A DNA stretch of 64,000 nucleotides. Source: Geopsychrobacter electrodiphilus DSM 16401. GTDB lineage: Bacteria > Desulfobacterota > Desulfuromonadia > Desulfuromonadales > Geopsychrobacteraceae. A program made the translations under genes and the position numbers. Shown here piece after piece: positions 37,698-46,686 of this stretch. The notes below the pieces were generated by a model that saw only the letters and a program-made list of their open reading frames with translations, was not told where the DNA came from and searched no databases. Where the stretch lies: the NCBI RefSeq assembly GCF_000384395.1, contig NZ_ARWE01000001.1:930001-994000 (forward strand), in the 5' to 3' direction. How positions within the stretch are numbered: position 1 is the stretch's first letter; the number at the start of each line of letters is the position of its first letter.

Positions 37698-39658
37698 TTG
37701 TTTTTATCAGGGGTCTGTTGGTCCTGGCTCTGTTAGTCGGCACTGCGGCTAATGTGCTCGCGACCGAAAGCTGTGTGACAGCGAATTGCCATGCGATTCT
37801 TGGCAAGGCCAAGTTTGTGCACGGTCCGGTTGCCGCGCAGGAATGCACGGTATGTCATGAAGAGACCGGTAAAAAACACCCCGGCAGCAAGGGTTCGTTC
37901 AAATTTCCTGAAAAGGGTGCGGCGCTCTGCTACCTTTGTCACGATAGCAAGACGGAAGGCTTTGCCTCGGTCCACCCGGCTCTCGAAGATGGTTGTGTCG
38001 GTTGCCACTCTCCGCATCAGTCCAACTATAAGCTCTTTCTTTACAAAGAAGGAGCCGACCTCTGTTACATGTGCCATGACAGTAAAACAGAAGGGAAGTC
38101 TTCGGTCCATCCAGCCCTCCAGGATGGCTGCATCTCATGCCATTCTCCGCATGCAGGGCCCGCGGCCAAGATGCTGCCGGCCGAGGGCGCAAAGCTCTGC
38201 GTGACTTGTCATGATGATCCTCGGGCAGGGAAGAAGGTCCTCCACGCCCCGGTGGCTGAGGGTAAGTGTACCAGTTGCCATAACCCGCACGCGGGAGACG
38301 CACCCAACATGCTGCCGGCTGCCGGGAAGGCGCTCTGCTTTACCTGCCATGATGACTTTACGGTAGGGATGACCTCGATACACCCGGCCCTGGAGGATGG
38401 CTGTACCTCCTGTCATGATCCGCATGGTAGCAATAATCGCAAGATGCTGGTGGAGACCGGCAGTAAGCTTTGTTATCGGTGCCATGATCAGAAGGCCGGG
38501 AATAAAGGAATGTTCGGCCACCCTCCGGTGGTCGAGGGGGACTGTCTTGCCTGTCATAATCCTCATGCCAGCAAGCAGAAATCTTTGCTGGTCGAAGCGA
38601 TTCCGGCGCTCTGTTATCAGTGTCATGAAAGTAAAACGGAAGGAAAATCGCACGTTCATTCACCGGTCGCAGCTGGTGATTGTACTGATTGCCACAACCC
38701 CCACGAAGGCAAAGCCAAGGGGATGCTTCCGGCTGTTGGGCAAAAGCTCTGTTACCAGTGCCACGACAACAAAGCCGACAAGAAGGTGGTGCATGGTCCT
38801 GTTGCGGCCGGGGAATGTGAAAGTTGTCATGATGTCCATGCTTCGGATGCCAAATTTCAGTTAGCCGCTGAGGGCAACCAGCTCTGTTTTATGTGTCATG
38901 ACGATAAGGAGGCCCTGGCGAAGATGGAGAATGTCCATCCGGCAGTGAAAGTTGGCTGCATTTCTTGTCATAATCCGCATAGCGGGCCACAAAAGTTCAT
39001 GCTGCCCGAAAAGGGGGATGCGCTCTGTCTGCAGTGTCACGAGGATATTGGAGAAAAAGCCAAAAATTCCCCGGTCAAGCATGCCGCGCTTGAAGAAGGC
39101 TGTGAAACCTGTCATGACCCGCACGGCAACGGCAATTTACGGATGCTCCAGGGTGATCCGAAGGTATTTTGTGTGAGTTGTCATGATGACATGGGAGAGA
39201 AAATTGCTGCGGCCTCGTCCCAGCATAAACCTGTTGCGGAAGGTACCTGCTGGGCTTGTCATGATCCGCATGGCTCCAAGAATCGGGTGCTGCTGCGCCA
39301 ATATTATCCTGAAGAGCTGTATGTCCCTTTTTCAGAAGAGAACTACGCGCTCTGCTTTCAATGTCATGATAGCCGTGCATTTATTTATCCCCGCACCAGT
39401 GAACTGACCAATTTTCGTAATGGCGACAAAAACCTGCATTTTGTCCATGTCAACAAGTCAACCAAGGGCAGGGCCTGCAAGGCCTGTCATGGGGTGCATG
39501 GCGCGGACCAGGACAAGCTGATTCTCAGTAAAATTACTGGCTTTGGCAAATGGGAAATTCCGATTAAATACACCCCGCAAAAATTCGGCGGCACCTGTAC
39601 GGTCGGTTGCCATAAGCCCAAAACCTACAATCGTTCTCGAGCTGTGCAGAATGATTGA
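37694..39658 (+). CDS. 25-heme secreted c-type cytochrome (doubled CXXCH family)
   Basis: 654 residues from the ATG at 37694, with a signal peptide (cleavage after about NVLA). I count 23 CXXCH motifs, plus a CX4CH (CVTANCH) right after the signal and a CX3CH (CTVGCH) near the C-terminus: 25 possible hemes. The protein is built of about 12 units of 45-50 residues with the pattern HPALxDGCxxCHxPH then LCYxCHD, as in doubled-CXXCH (PF09699-like) cytochromes. It has no lipobox. It is probably periplasmic or extracellular and moves electrons with its cluster neighbours. The NHL lipoprotein gene follows after 24 bases. Confidence 0.93.
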   Translation: MIVFIRGLLVLALLVGTAANVLATESCVTANCHAILGKAKFVHGPVAAQECTVCHEETGKKHPGSKGSFKFPEKGAALCYLCHDSKTEGFASVHPALEDGCVGCHSPHQSNYKLFLYKEGADLCYMCHDSKTEGKSSVHPALQDGCISCHSPHAGPAAKMLPAEGAKLCVTCHDDPRAGKKVLHAPVAEGKCTSCHNPHAGDAPNMLPAAGKALCFTCHDDFTVGMTSIHPALEDGCTSCHDPHGSNNRKMLVETGSKLCYRCHDQKAGNKGMFGHPPVVEGDCLACHNPHASKQKSLLVEAIPALCYQCHESKTEGKSHVHSPVAAGDCTDCHNPHEGKAKGMLPAVGQKLCYQCHDNKADKKVVHGPVAAGECESCHDVHASDAKFQLAAEGNQLCFMCHDDKEALAKMENVHPAVKVGCISCHNPHSGPQKFMLPEKGDALCLQCHEDIGEKAKNSPVKHAALEEGCETCHDPHGNGNLRMLQGDPKVFCVSCHDDMGEKIAAASSQHKPVAEGTCWACHDPHGSKNRVLLRQYYPEELYVPFSEENYALCFQCHDSRAFIYPRTSELTNFRNGDKNLHFVHVNKSTKGRACKACHGVHGADQDKLILSKITGFGKWEIPIKYTPQKFGGTCTVGCHKPKTYNRSRAVQND

Positions 39659-39682
39659 AAGTTATAGGCAGGGGAGAGATTC

Positions 39683-40774
39683 ATGCCATATCTGAAGAGA
39701 TTTTATATCTTCCTGAGCGTTCTGGTGCTTTCAGGTTGTGCGATCCAGGGCGGACCGAAACCACGCTATTTCTGGCCGATCGGTGGACTTGAACCTAAAA
39801 TAGAATATGTCGACTTCTACGAATCGGACCGTGATGTCAAACATCCGGAGAGCGCGCTCTCTCAAGCAGTGCTCGGGACGGAGTTGGGAAAGCCGCTCTT
39901 CACCTCACCTCATGGTATCGGCAGTCGCGGCGATGAGGTCTTTGCCGTAACCGACCCCGGCGTCGGAAGGGTATTCGTGCTCGACCTGCCGAAAGGGGAG
40001 TTTCGCAAACTGAAAAACCCTGCAGGAGAAGATTTTGTATTTCCCATGCCGATGGCGGTGACTTATCGGCCTAATGGCGGCGGCTACGTCAGTGACACCA
40101 AACTCGGAGCGATCTACCGCTTTACCCCCAATGAGGTTGTTGTTCAGAAAATTGGTGAGGGCGCCGGTCTCAATCGACCCAATGGTCTGGCATATGACCC
40201 CCGTCAAAAGCTACTCTACGTAGCAGACACCTTAAATCACCAAATTGCCGTCTTTGCCGAAGACGGTACCCTCCTGCGGCGGATTGGCAAGCGTGGGAGT
40301 GGCCAGGTTGAATTTAATTTTCCGCTTGATATCGCCATTGCGCCGGATGGTGATCTGGTGGTACTCGACTCATTGAATGCACGCGTACAGGTGCTGCATC
40401 CTGATGGACGTTTTGTCCGGATGTTTGGCGAGCGGGGTACCGCCGCCGGTTCCTTTAAATTACCCAAGGGGATCGCAGTCGACGGGTTTGGGCATGTTTA
40501 TGTCAGTGACGGGCAGGCGCATCGTTTTGTTATTTTTGACCTGAAGGGCGATTATTTGATGAGTGTCGGAAGCCAGGCTGTTGTGGTCAATGGTGAAATA
40601 CACCCGGGAGGACTTGACTTGCCCAAGGGGATCGCCGCCGATCCCGATGGCAAGATATACATTGTTGATAGCCTCAACCGCATGGTGCATCGCTATCAAT
40701 TCGTCAGTGATGCTTACCTCAGGCAGCATCCGATTCTTAAAGGGGAGCAGTATGTCCCCGAAAAATTGCGTTAG
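39683..40774 (+). CDS. NHL-repeat (beta-propeller) lipoprotein
   Basis: 363 residues with lipobox LSGC at the end of the signal. Six-bladed NHL propeller: repeats such as LNRPNGLAYDPRQKLLYVAD, FPLDIAIAPDGDLVVLDS, LPKGIAVDGFGHVYVSD and LPKGIAADPDGKIYIVDS are visible. NHL proteins serve as scaffolds; relatives beside secreted cytochromes are known in Geobacter (from memory). GGGGAG precedes the ATG, and it is co-transcribed with the 25-heme gene. Confidence 0.93.
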   Translation: MPYLKRFYIFLSVLVLSGCAIQGGPKPRYFWPIGGLEPKIEYVDFYESDRDVKHPESALSQAVLGTELGKPLFTSPHGIGSRGDEVFAVTDPGVGRVFVLDLPKGEFRKLKNPAGEDFVFPMPMAVTYRPNGGGYVSDTKLGAIYRFTPNEVVVQKIGEGAGLNRPNGLAYDPRQKLLYVADTLNHQIAVFAEDGTLLRRIGKRGSGQVEFNFPLDIAIAPDGDLVVLDSLNARVQVLHPDGRFVRMFGERGTAAGSFKLPKGIAVDGFGHVYVSDGQAHRFVIFDLKGDYLMSVGSQAVVVNGEIHPGGLDLPKGIAADPDGKIYIVDSLNRMVHRYQFVSDAYLRQHPILKGEQYVPEKLR

Positions 40775-40930
40775 GGCGGTCAGCCTTAACTCAGTCCGGG
40801 CGACAAACGTTTGAAAAGAGAATGTTTCTTTTTGGCAAGGCTCTCTGACCGCATTGCCGCCTGGGGCAGAGATCTCTGATTCATTTTGACGTTGTTAAGG
40901 CTAAGACCAATATCTCAGGAGCTATTTCAT

Positions 40931-41902
40931 ATGGTTAAAAGATTGTTCATCGTTCCCCTCCTTTTATTGATGCTGGTCTCTTCGTCTTATGCCCTGGATA
41001 TCGTCTACCCGGGGGATGGTACTTATGTGATCCACTCTGATTTTCTTATTATTCAGGCGGGTCCGAATGTTGATGGCTTAACCCTTGATATTGCTGGGGA
41101 AAAGAGTGATCTTTTCGACATTTCAGGTGCCGAATATAAAGCCGCTTTTGGTGATTTTCTGATTGTTCAACCGAGCTGGGCGCCAGGTAAAAATACGGTC
41201 AAGGTTGAAGCCTACAAGGCCGGCAAGAAAGTCTCCGACAAAACAACAAGTTTCTTCTTTCAGAATAATCCGCTCGAGCCACCACCCCAGGGGTTTAAGC
41301 GTTTTGTGATGCACACCCCTGAGCAAGAGGCTTTTTGCGTGGGTTGCCACAATATGAACCCGACCCCTGATCAGCTTGAAATGGTTGGAGAGAAAAATCC
41401 CTGTGCCAGTTGTCATAAGCGCATGCTCAATCATAAGTATGTTCATGGTCCGGCCGGGGCCTGGCAGTGTGCCTACTGTCATGACAGCAAGAGTAGACCG
41501 GCCAAATATCAGCCAAGGTCGCTAAATGGCGATCTCTGTGCTGAATGCCATGAAGATATTATTGAAAAATTTAAGGCATCGAAACTCTTGCACGGGCCAG
41601 TGGCCGTTTCGATGTGTGGTATTTGTCACGATTCGCACGCATCTGACTATCCCGCACAAGTGGTGTTACCTGTCAATAAATTATGCCTTGGCTGCCACGA
41701 AGGGGTCGATAAGGGGCCTCATGTAATCACTGGTTTTACCGGGAAACAGCATCCACTTGAGGGGGTGCCCGATCCTAGTCGACCACAGCGCGATTTGGCC
41801 TGTTCCGGTTGCCACGATCCACATTCCGGGTCTGCACGGTATTATTTTCAAGGGGGTGTCACTTCCCGCATGATGCTCTGCCAGAGGTGTCATCAGAAAT
41901 AG
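40931..41902 (+). CDS. Octaheme c-type cytochrome with N-terminal beta-sandwich domain
   Basis: 323 residues from the ATG at 40931 (AGGAG nine bases upstream); the upstream in-frame extension is ignored. The signal peptide ends near SSYA. Residues about 22-115 form a beta-rich domain with no Cys (IVYPGDGTYVIHSDFLIIQA...), which looks like an Ig/Fn3-type fold. Eight CXXCH sites follow: CVGCH, CASCH, CAYCH, CAECH, CGICH, CLGCH, CSGCH, CQRCH. A periplasmic or surface partner for the barrel downstream is likely. Confidence 0.92.
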   Translation: MVKRLFIVPLLLLMLVSSSYALDIVYPGDGTYVIHSDFLIIQAGPNVDGLTLDIAGEKSDLFDISGAEYKAAFGDFLIVQPSWAPGKNTVKVEAYKAGKKVSDKTTSFFFQNNPLEPPPQGFKRFVMHTPEQEAFCVGCHNMNPTPDQLEMVGEKNPCASCHKRMLNHKYVHGPAGAWQCAYCHDSKSRPAKYQPRSLNGDLCAECHEDIIEKFKASKLLHGPVAVSMCGICHDSHASDYPAQVVLPVNKLCLGCHEGVDKGPHVITGFTGKQHPLEGVPDPSRPQRDLACSGCHDPHSGSARYYFQGGVTSRMMLCQRCHQK

Positions 41903-41917
41903 CCTTCTCCGTCTTTG

Positions 41918-41953
41918 AAAACGGGGTCCTTTTACGCAGGGACCCCGTTTTTG
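41918..41953. terminator. Rho-independent terminator after the octaheme gene
   Basis: AAACGGGGTCC and GGACCCCGTTT pair around a ten-base loop, followed by T residues. It separates the operon from the barrel gene. Confidence 0.85.
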
Positions 41954-42078
41954 TCAATCGCCTTAACTGTGTAAACGCACAGTAGATATTTATAAAAATA
42001 ATCCCATGAATTTCATTAAATTATTACATTTTCTGTCAGCCTGAGCTGGTCATTCAACCCGTTTTTTAGTGATATGGC

Positions 42079-42165
42079 GTGAGCGCGGACAGGGTGCTCT
42101 CGAAGAGGGCCGTAAATGCAGGCCTGGTAAGGGTTTTCGCCTAGGTATACATATTGCTAGACGTC
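42079..42165 (+). promoter_or_regulatory. Possible structured leader of the outer-membrane barrel gene
   Basis: The 324-base gap 41903-42226 holds the terminator, an AT-rich tract (41985-42035) and then a GC-richer segment with ACAGGG, CTCTCGAAGAGGGC (small hairpin) and GTAAATGC. The order of these elements faintly recalls a GEMM (cyclic dinucleotide) aptamer, but the AAACC and GACGCAAAGCC core is not intact. No gene was seen here. Confidence 0.2.
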
Positions 42166-42226
42166 AAGGAGATATTCTAAAAATTGTTATTTTGAGTAAG
42201 TTAATGCCCCGAGTTGAAAGTTCCAG

Positions 42227-44455
42227 ATGACCTCAAGAATATTCATGGCTGTTGCAGTTATCATCATCACCCTTTCTGGGTCGGTGGCCGTTGCAGTTGC
42301 CTCTCCCGGGCATTTGTCCGGGCTTCTCGAGTGGCGCTATGGTCAGCATACCGCGACGGAAAACGGGACACAGGTTCTAGATGCCGGCCATTTTACCCAG
42401 AAATATTCCTTGCTTTGGGATAAAGAAGGTCAGCTCATGCACGGTCGGATGGGCAAGTATAATGTCTCTCTTGGCTATGAGTGGTCCTGGATCGATTCGC
42501 GGCGCGATAACGACGTTAAAGTCTCAATAGACAATCCGCTCGACAAAATTCTCTATCGAGGTGATGTCAGTATCACTCCCGGTGGTCTTCCGTTTAATTT
42601 GCATCTTTATTCTTACGATATGCAGTCGACCCGTTTCAATTATGAAGAACTCGGGCAACTGTTCAATGTCCCCAATCAAGGATACAAGGGCGGGACAATT
42701 ACCAGCATGAACAACGGTACGACCAAGATTTCCGGTGCAACCCTCACTGCTGGCGTTGTGAATGGTCAATATGGTGGTAAATATCGTGATGTTCTGACGA
42801 CTCTGCCTCGCCTTTTGATCGATTACCGACAGGCTGAGGTGCATGATGTCAGGGGCCCCTTCAAGCGCGACTATGTCGACCGAGATCTCGCCTTTATCTC
42901 CCTGAACCAAAAGAATAACTGGCTGCATTATCGGGTTTATAGTCACACCGACAACCTCGATTCCAGCCAGAATTATCGTGAAAAGACCTACTTGCTCGGT
43001 AATGTCGATCATCGTAATCAACGCCAATGGGTCAACCTGACTAACTGGATACAGGTCTCATCCGATATCAGCTATGGAGAACACGTCACCAGCCCGGGTG
43101 TTAACCAGAACCTTCAGAAGCGATACGATCTTAACCTGTTTACGAAGGCGTCCAGAACAAAGTGGGAGGGGTCAAACTTCACGACATTTAACCGGACGAG
43201 AGATGAGAATTCTCTCGATAGGCAAATATATGTCCCTTTCTATTTTAATGGCGAACTGAACAGAGATACCAACTGGCGATTTCAATTGGTCGGTGATCGC
43301 CTCGAGCAAGATTATTATGCCGGGGGTCGGCAGAATACAGAAAATCTTTTCGCTTCCGGAAAGGTCGAGACCTTCCGACAGTCGCGTTTTATTTTTTCGC
43401 CAATTATTGAGGCGGCGAGAAAAGCCGGGACCCTAGGCCATGGCGTAGCCGGTCATGTGGGAGCGGATTTTTATTCGAATCCGATATATCGTTCCCCTTA
43501 TGATTTTTTGGGGCAACTTGATCTGCTCTATTTTAATGGGACGGCCGATGCGGGGACTGATGTTGACTATGCCGAATTGACGGCCCATATGCGGATTGAA
43601 AAAGATCTCAACGCTCAGTTTCGTGGCGGGGTTGAACAAAAATTTATCTTTGGGAATGGTGTTTACAGTAATACCGTCAGTGACAAGATTTTTTCCATCG
43701 CAAATATCGTCTCGACTACTCAGCGGGACTCCGCTCTGCGCAGTACTACCGGGGTTTTTCTTGAGCACCATTCGCCATCCAGGTTGCGCAACCGGGTTGG
43801 AGCCAGCGTCGATTACCTGATCGGTGGCGTATCAGAGGGTGTGCAGCTGCATTTTGACCATGCCCTGGAGTATGACGGCAGGTCCTGGTCGGTCACGGCC
43901 AAGACCTCTTACCTGACCGGCGATGGCCTGCCTGCTGTGTCGGGGGTGACTCAGCAACCGACTAAAAATCAGCTCGATCACGTCTCGCGGATCAGCTATG
44001 CTCCCGGACGCACTGTCCATGCCAACGTCCAGTTTGATTACAACTATTACGATTATGGCAATAGTGTGACCCAAGAGCGCTATGGGGTGCGGCAGCTGGC
44101 GGAGTATGCTATCTGGAATCAGGCTGGGGTTATCCGTAAGTTGGCTGTCTTTGGTCAAGAATTTGAAATTGAAAACAATTATGCCACGGCGAGCGCTGTC
44201 GGAAATGATTTTACCGCCTTTACCTTGTATACAAATTATTATCCGACCAAAGCGACCCTTCTGGGCGCACGGCTACGCTATGACATTGACGGTACCCTTG
44301 GGACTGATTTGATCACCTGCTATTTGACTGCGGGTGTCGACTTTCGTCAGTTCAAGGTGAGTCTGGATTATTCATACGGCGACCGTACCCCTGGAGATGC
44401 AGTGTTGCGGCGTACTGAACAGCGGTGGGAACTCAACGTGCTGAAGACATTCTGA
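42227..44455 (+). CDS. Outer-membrane beta-barrel protein of a porin-cytochrome-like conduit
   Basis: 742 residues: a signal peptide ending near VAVAVAS, then many alternating aromatic/hydrophobic strands (for example YNVSLGYEWSWIDS, HYRVYSHTDNL, FKVSLDYSYGDRT) and a C-terminal Phe, all typical of outer-membrane barrels. It has no heme motif. The size and the place beside multiheme cytochromes fit the porin role in electron conduits (as MtrB, PioB, OmbB or ExtB), though sequence similarity to those is not visible by eye. Confidence 0.85.
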   Translation: MTSRIFMAVAVIIITLSGSVAVAVASPGHLSGLLEWRYGQHTATENGTQVLDAGHFTQKYSLLWDKEGQLMHGRMGKYNVSLGYEWSWIDSRRDNDVKVSIDNPLDKILYRGDVSITPGGLPFNLHLYSYDMQSTRFNYEELGQLFNVPNQGYKGGTITSMNNGTTKISGATLTAGVVNGQYGGKYRDVLTTLPRLLIDYRQAEVHDVRGPFKRDYVDRDLAFISLNQKNNWLHYRVYSHTDNLDSSQNYREKTYLLGNVDHRNQRQWVNLTNWIQVSSDISYGEHVTSPGVNQNLQKRYDLNLFTKASRTKWEGSNFTTFNRTRDENSLDRQIYVPFYFNGELNRDTNWRFQLVGDRLEQDYYAGGRQNTENLFASGKVETFRQSRFIFSPIIEAARKAGTLGHGVAGHVGADFYSNPIYRSPYDFLGQLDLLYFNGTADAGTDVDYAELTAHMRIEKDLNAQFRGGVEQKFIFGNGVYSNTVSDKIFSIANIVSTTQRDSALRSTTGVFLEHHSPSRLRNRVGASVDYLIGGVSEGVQLHFDHALEYDGRSWSVTAKTSYLTGDGLPAVSGVTQQPTKNQLDHVSRISYAPGRTVHANVQFDYNYYDYGNSVTQERYGVRQLAEYAIWNQAGVIRKLAVFGQEFEIENNYATASAVGNDFTAFTLYTNYYPTKATLLGARLRYDIDGTLGTDLITCYLTAGVDFRQFKVSLDYSYGDRTPGDAVLRRTEQRWELNVLKTF

Positions 44456-44586
44456 CCCACTGGTTCCCTGTGATCTGGCTGCTTGCCAGAGAGTCGTTTG
44501 CACAGATTATCTTCTGCGCGGCATTGTCGTCAGGGTTGAGCTGGACCGGTGTCAGACTGTGCTGTAGAGCCTAATCAACCACTAAG

Positions 44587-44630
44587 AAAAATGCCCGCAA
44601 GGTCTTTACCTTGCGGGCATTTTTTTTTGG
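44587..44630. terminator. Bidirectional rho-independent terminator
   Basis: Perfect 13-bp stem ATGCCCGCAAGGT/ACCTTGCGGGCAT with A and T runs. It lies between the convergent barrel and NHL genes; the rest of the 268-bp gap shows nothing. Confidence 0.93.
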
Positions 44631-44723
44631 CAGTGCAACTCAAGTTGTCACCCGCTCAGGGTTTTGCTGGATTTTATCTCACCGCCCGTTTCTTCACGGA
44701 GGAGGCTTTTTTGTGCGTCCTGA

Positions 44724-45788
44724 TCATTCAGGGTATTTACTATAGTCAACGCCAGCCATGTGGCCAAAGCCATAGAGATTGATTTTGCTGGGTCCGTATT
44801 GATTGCTGACGATAATTACATACTCAATTTTGAATCCAGGTGCCGCAAAGCGCTGCAGAAATGGAGCCGCTTCATAGCTGATGCTCACGCTGGACGGCAG
44901 CATCAGATCTTGTGGTTCAACGCCACCCTTGGCAAGAGCCATGTAAAGTTTGCCCTGAGGATTAAAAAGTTGCAGGTTTTCAAAGGCGGCGTCGAGGACG
45001 TAAATACGTCCATCATGATCGATAGCCATCCCTTTGGGCCGTGAAAAGGTGCCGCGGGTATCACCAAGTTGGCCGAATTCAGAGAGTTTTTGTCCCTCCG
45101 GTGAAAACTTGATTAACTTGAAGGTCAGCATATTGAGTACGGCGATATTTCCGTCAGGTGTTATTGCGACAGAGTCGGGCCAGGCAAGACCCGATTCTTT
45201 GTCGAAGGTTTTGACTACTGCGCCGCTTTTTTTATCAATAATATGCAGCAGGTTCTTGCTGACTTCGACCACGTAAAGGTAGTTGTCGTCAACCGCGATA
45301 TCGTTCGGAAGCATACCTTCAGGTTGTTTATATTCCTTAAGGGGCTTGTTGTCTGGTCCGATCGCGAGGATCTGTTTTTTCCCAATATCGGCGACGTATT
45401 TGATCCCGCTCTTGTCAATCGCAATGCCCATGGGTTTGACAATGGACGGGTTGGCATACTCGAGCAGACTGGCTTTTTCGGTCTGCATGTTGAAACGCAC
45501 CAGACCAGCGTAACCGATATCGGCTATATAGAAAGAGTCGCCATAAAATGCCGCGTCGCGTGCCCGCATCAGGGCCAGCCCTTTGTCGCCCACCTGTTCG
45601 GAGAGCATGCGTGAGAACCCGCCTTGCTTCAGGTCGTATTCGCTGCTGAAAGAGGTCAGAAACTGAATACGCGGGGGCGCCGGTTTGGCCGGATAGAAGA
45701 CCTTCGGCAGCTGCGGAGTTGCACAGCCGGTTAATAAAAATAGGAGGCCGGTGATGAGCAGCAGAGGGAATTTTGCAAACTTAGTCAT
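44724..45788 (-). CDS. Second NHL-repeat lipoprotein
   Basis: 354 residues with lipobox LTGC. Propeller repeats are visible as PMGIAIDKSGIKYVADIGKK, LPNDIAVDDNYLYVVEVSKN, WPDSVAITPDGNIAVLN and RPKGMAIDHDGRIYVLDA. It is a paralogue in architecture, not a close copy, of the gene at 39683. It lies downstream of the tetraheme cytochrome, on the same strand but after a terminator, so it may be read through or have its own promoter. Confidence 0.92.
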   Translation of the reverse strand: MTKFAKFPLLLITGLLFLLTGCATPQLPKVFYPAKPAPPRIQFLTSFSSEYDLKQGGFSRMLSEQVGDKGLALMRARDAAFYGDSFYIADIGYAGLVRFNMQTEKASLLEYANPSIVKPMGIAIDKSGIKYVADIGKKQILAIGPDNKPLKEYKQPEGMLPNDIAVDDNYLYVVEVSKNLLHIIDKKSGAVVKTFDKESGLAWPDSVAITPDGNIAVLNMLTFKLIKFSPEGQKLSEFGQLGDTRGTFSRPKGMAIDHDGRIYVLDAAFENLQLFNPQGKLYMALAKGGVEPQDLMLPSSVSISYEAAPFLQRFAAPGFKIEYVIIVSNQYGPSKINLYGFGHMAGVDYSKYPE

Positions 45789-45881
45789 TGGAAAAACCCT
45801 TGTATTTTAAAGTGTTGGATCGGTGAGTCAGAGTGCCATTTCGGGCGGGGTTGGTCAATCGAAATAGTTGCCCTTAAACGC

Positions 45882-45911
45882 AAAAAGCCCGCCCTTGCGG
45901 GCGGGCTTTTT
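45882..45911. terminator. Rho-independent terminator after the tetraheme cytochrome
   Basis: AAAAAGCCCGCCC, TTGC loop, then GGGCGGGCTTTTT: a 13-bp perfect stem. It probably limits read-through from the tetraheme gene into the NHL gene. Confidence 0.92.
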
Positions 45912-45933
45912 GTGCACTTGGTCTGGCGACTAA

Positions 45934-46545
45934 TTACTTGGCGTGGCAGGTTAGACAGAGGGCCGAACCAGCGTTGTCGACGCGCAACAAGGCAGAGGCC
46001 GTTGCCGGGCCATTGTTGTGAACGTCGTGGCAGGAGGCGCACTCCATCTGGCCAGCGAAAAGCAGGTCTGAAACTGCTGTGGTCGTACCTGGGTCGTTCA
46101 GACCGCCATCAGCGCTAGCCAGGGCTGAGTCATAGAGGAATCCGACCGGGTGGTCGTCACCCAGGTTGGTGCCGAGGTTGGCGGTCGTTCCAGGTACTGC
46201 AACAGATATGGTGCTGGCCCCGGCGTTAACGCCGAAGCTGTCAACGGCAACAGTGTTGTCGTGGCAGGAGAGACAGAGCTTGCTGATGCCCGATGGCTGC
46301 GCCATGGTCGCATTCAGGGTGGCGCTGCTGTAGAGGGTGTACGAAGCGGTGGTGGTCGTGTGGTCCCACAGCGGTGCGTTGGTAACGGTGGTGTCAGCGT
46401 TGTGCGGGGTGTGGCAATAAACGCAGATCTCGGTGGTGACGGTTGGCAGCATACCGCTGAAGTCGTGGGCTGAGCCGGTGATGACGGCGAAGGCCGGGCT
46501 GGCCATCAGGATCGCAACAATTGCGCTTAACAGAACTTTTTTCAT
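45934..46545 (-). CDS. Small Thr-rich tetraheme c-type cytochrome, possible filament subunit
   Basis: 203 residues with a signal peptide (cleavage after SPAFA). Four heme sites: CVYCH, CLSCH, CASCH, CLTCH; the last is followed only by AK. Likely axial His residues are in ITGSAHDFS, HTPHNAD, DDHPVGF and HDVHNN. Long Thr/Ser-rich stretches lie between hemes (DHTTTTASYTLYSSATLNAT, DPGTTTAVSD). Size, heme number and the C-terminal CxxCHAK recall the Geobacter nanowire cytochromes OmcE/OmcS, but this comparison is from memory. AGGAGG precedes the ATG, and a sigma-54 promoter and leader hairpin lie upstream. Confidence 0.9.
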   Translation of the reverse strand: MKKVLLSAIVAILMASPAFAVITGSAHDFSGMLPTVTTEICVYCHTPHNADTTVTNAPLWDHTTTTASYTLYSSATLNATMAQPSGISKLCLSCHDNTVAVDSFGVNAGASTISVAVPGTTANLGTNLGDDHPVGFLYDSALASADGGLNDPGTTTAVSDLLFAGQMECASCHDVHNNGPATASALLRVDNAGSALCLTCHAK

Positions 46546-46566
46546 TTTACTACCTCCTGGAATTTT

Positions 46567-46583
46567 CCCGATTCTCTATCGGG
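46567..46583 (-). promoter_or_regulatory. Leader hairpin before the tetraheme cytochrome ribosome site
   Basis: CCCGAT-AGAGA-ATCGGG on the minus strand, 6-bp perfect stem, about ten bases upstream of AGGAGG. It could stabilise the mRNA or tune translation. Confidence 0.4.
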
Positions 46584-46686
46584 ACAGTGACTACAGCTTC
46601 GCCGGGATACATAGGTCATCACGGCAGGATTTAATTCGAGACCCCGAAGTGGGCGCCGATTCTAAGTAAGTTGATATCATGGATTA

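Noticed and set aside
44549-44782. 77-codon plus-strand ORF between the barrel and the second NHL gene
   Set aside because: It runs through a perfect terminator hairpin and into the NHL gene on the other strand.
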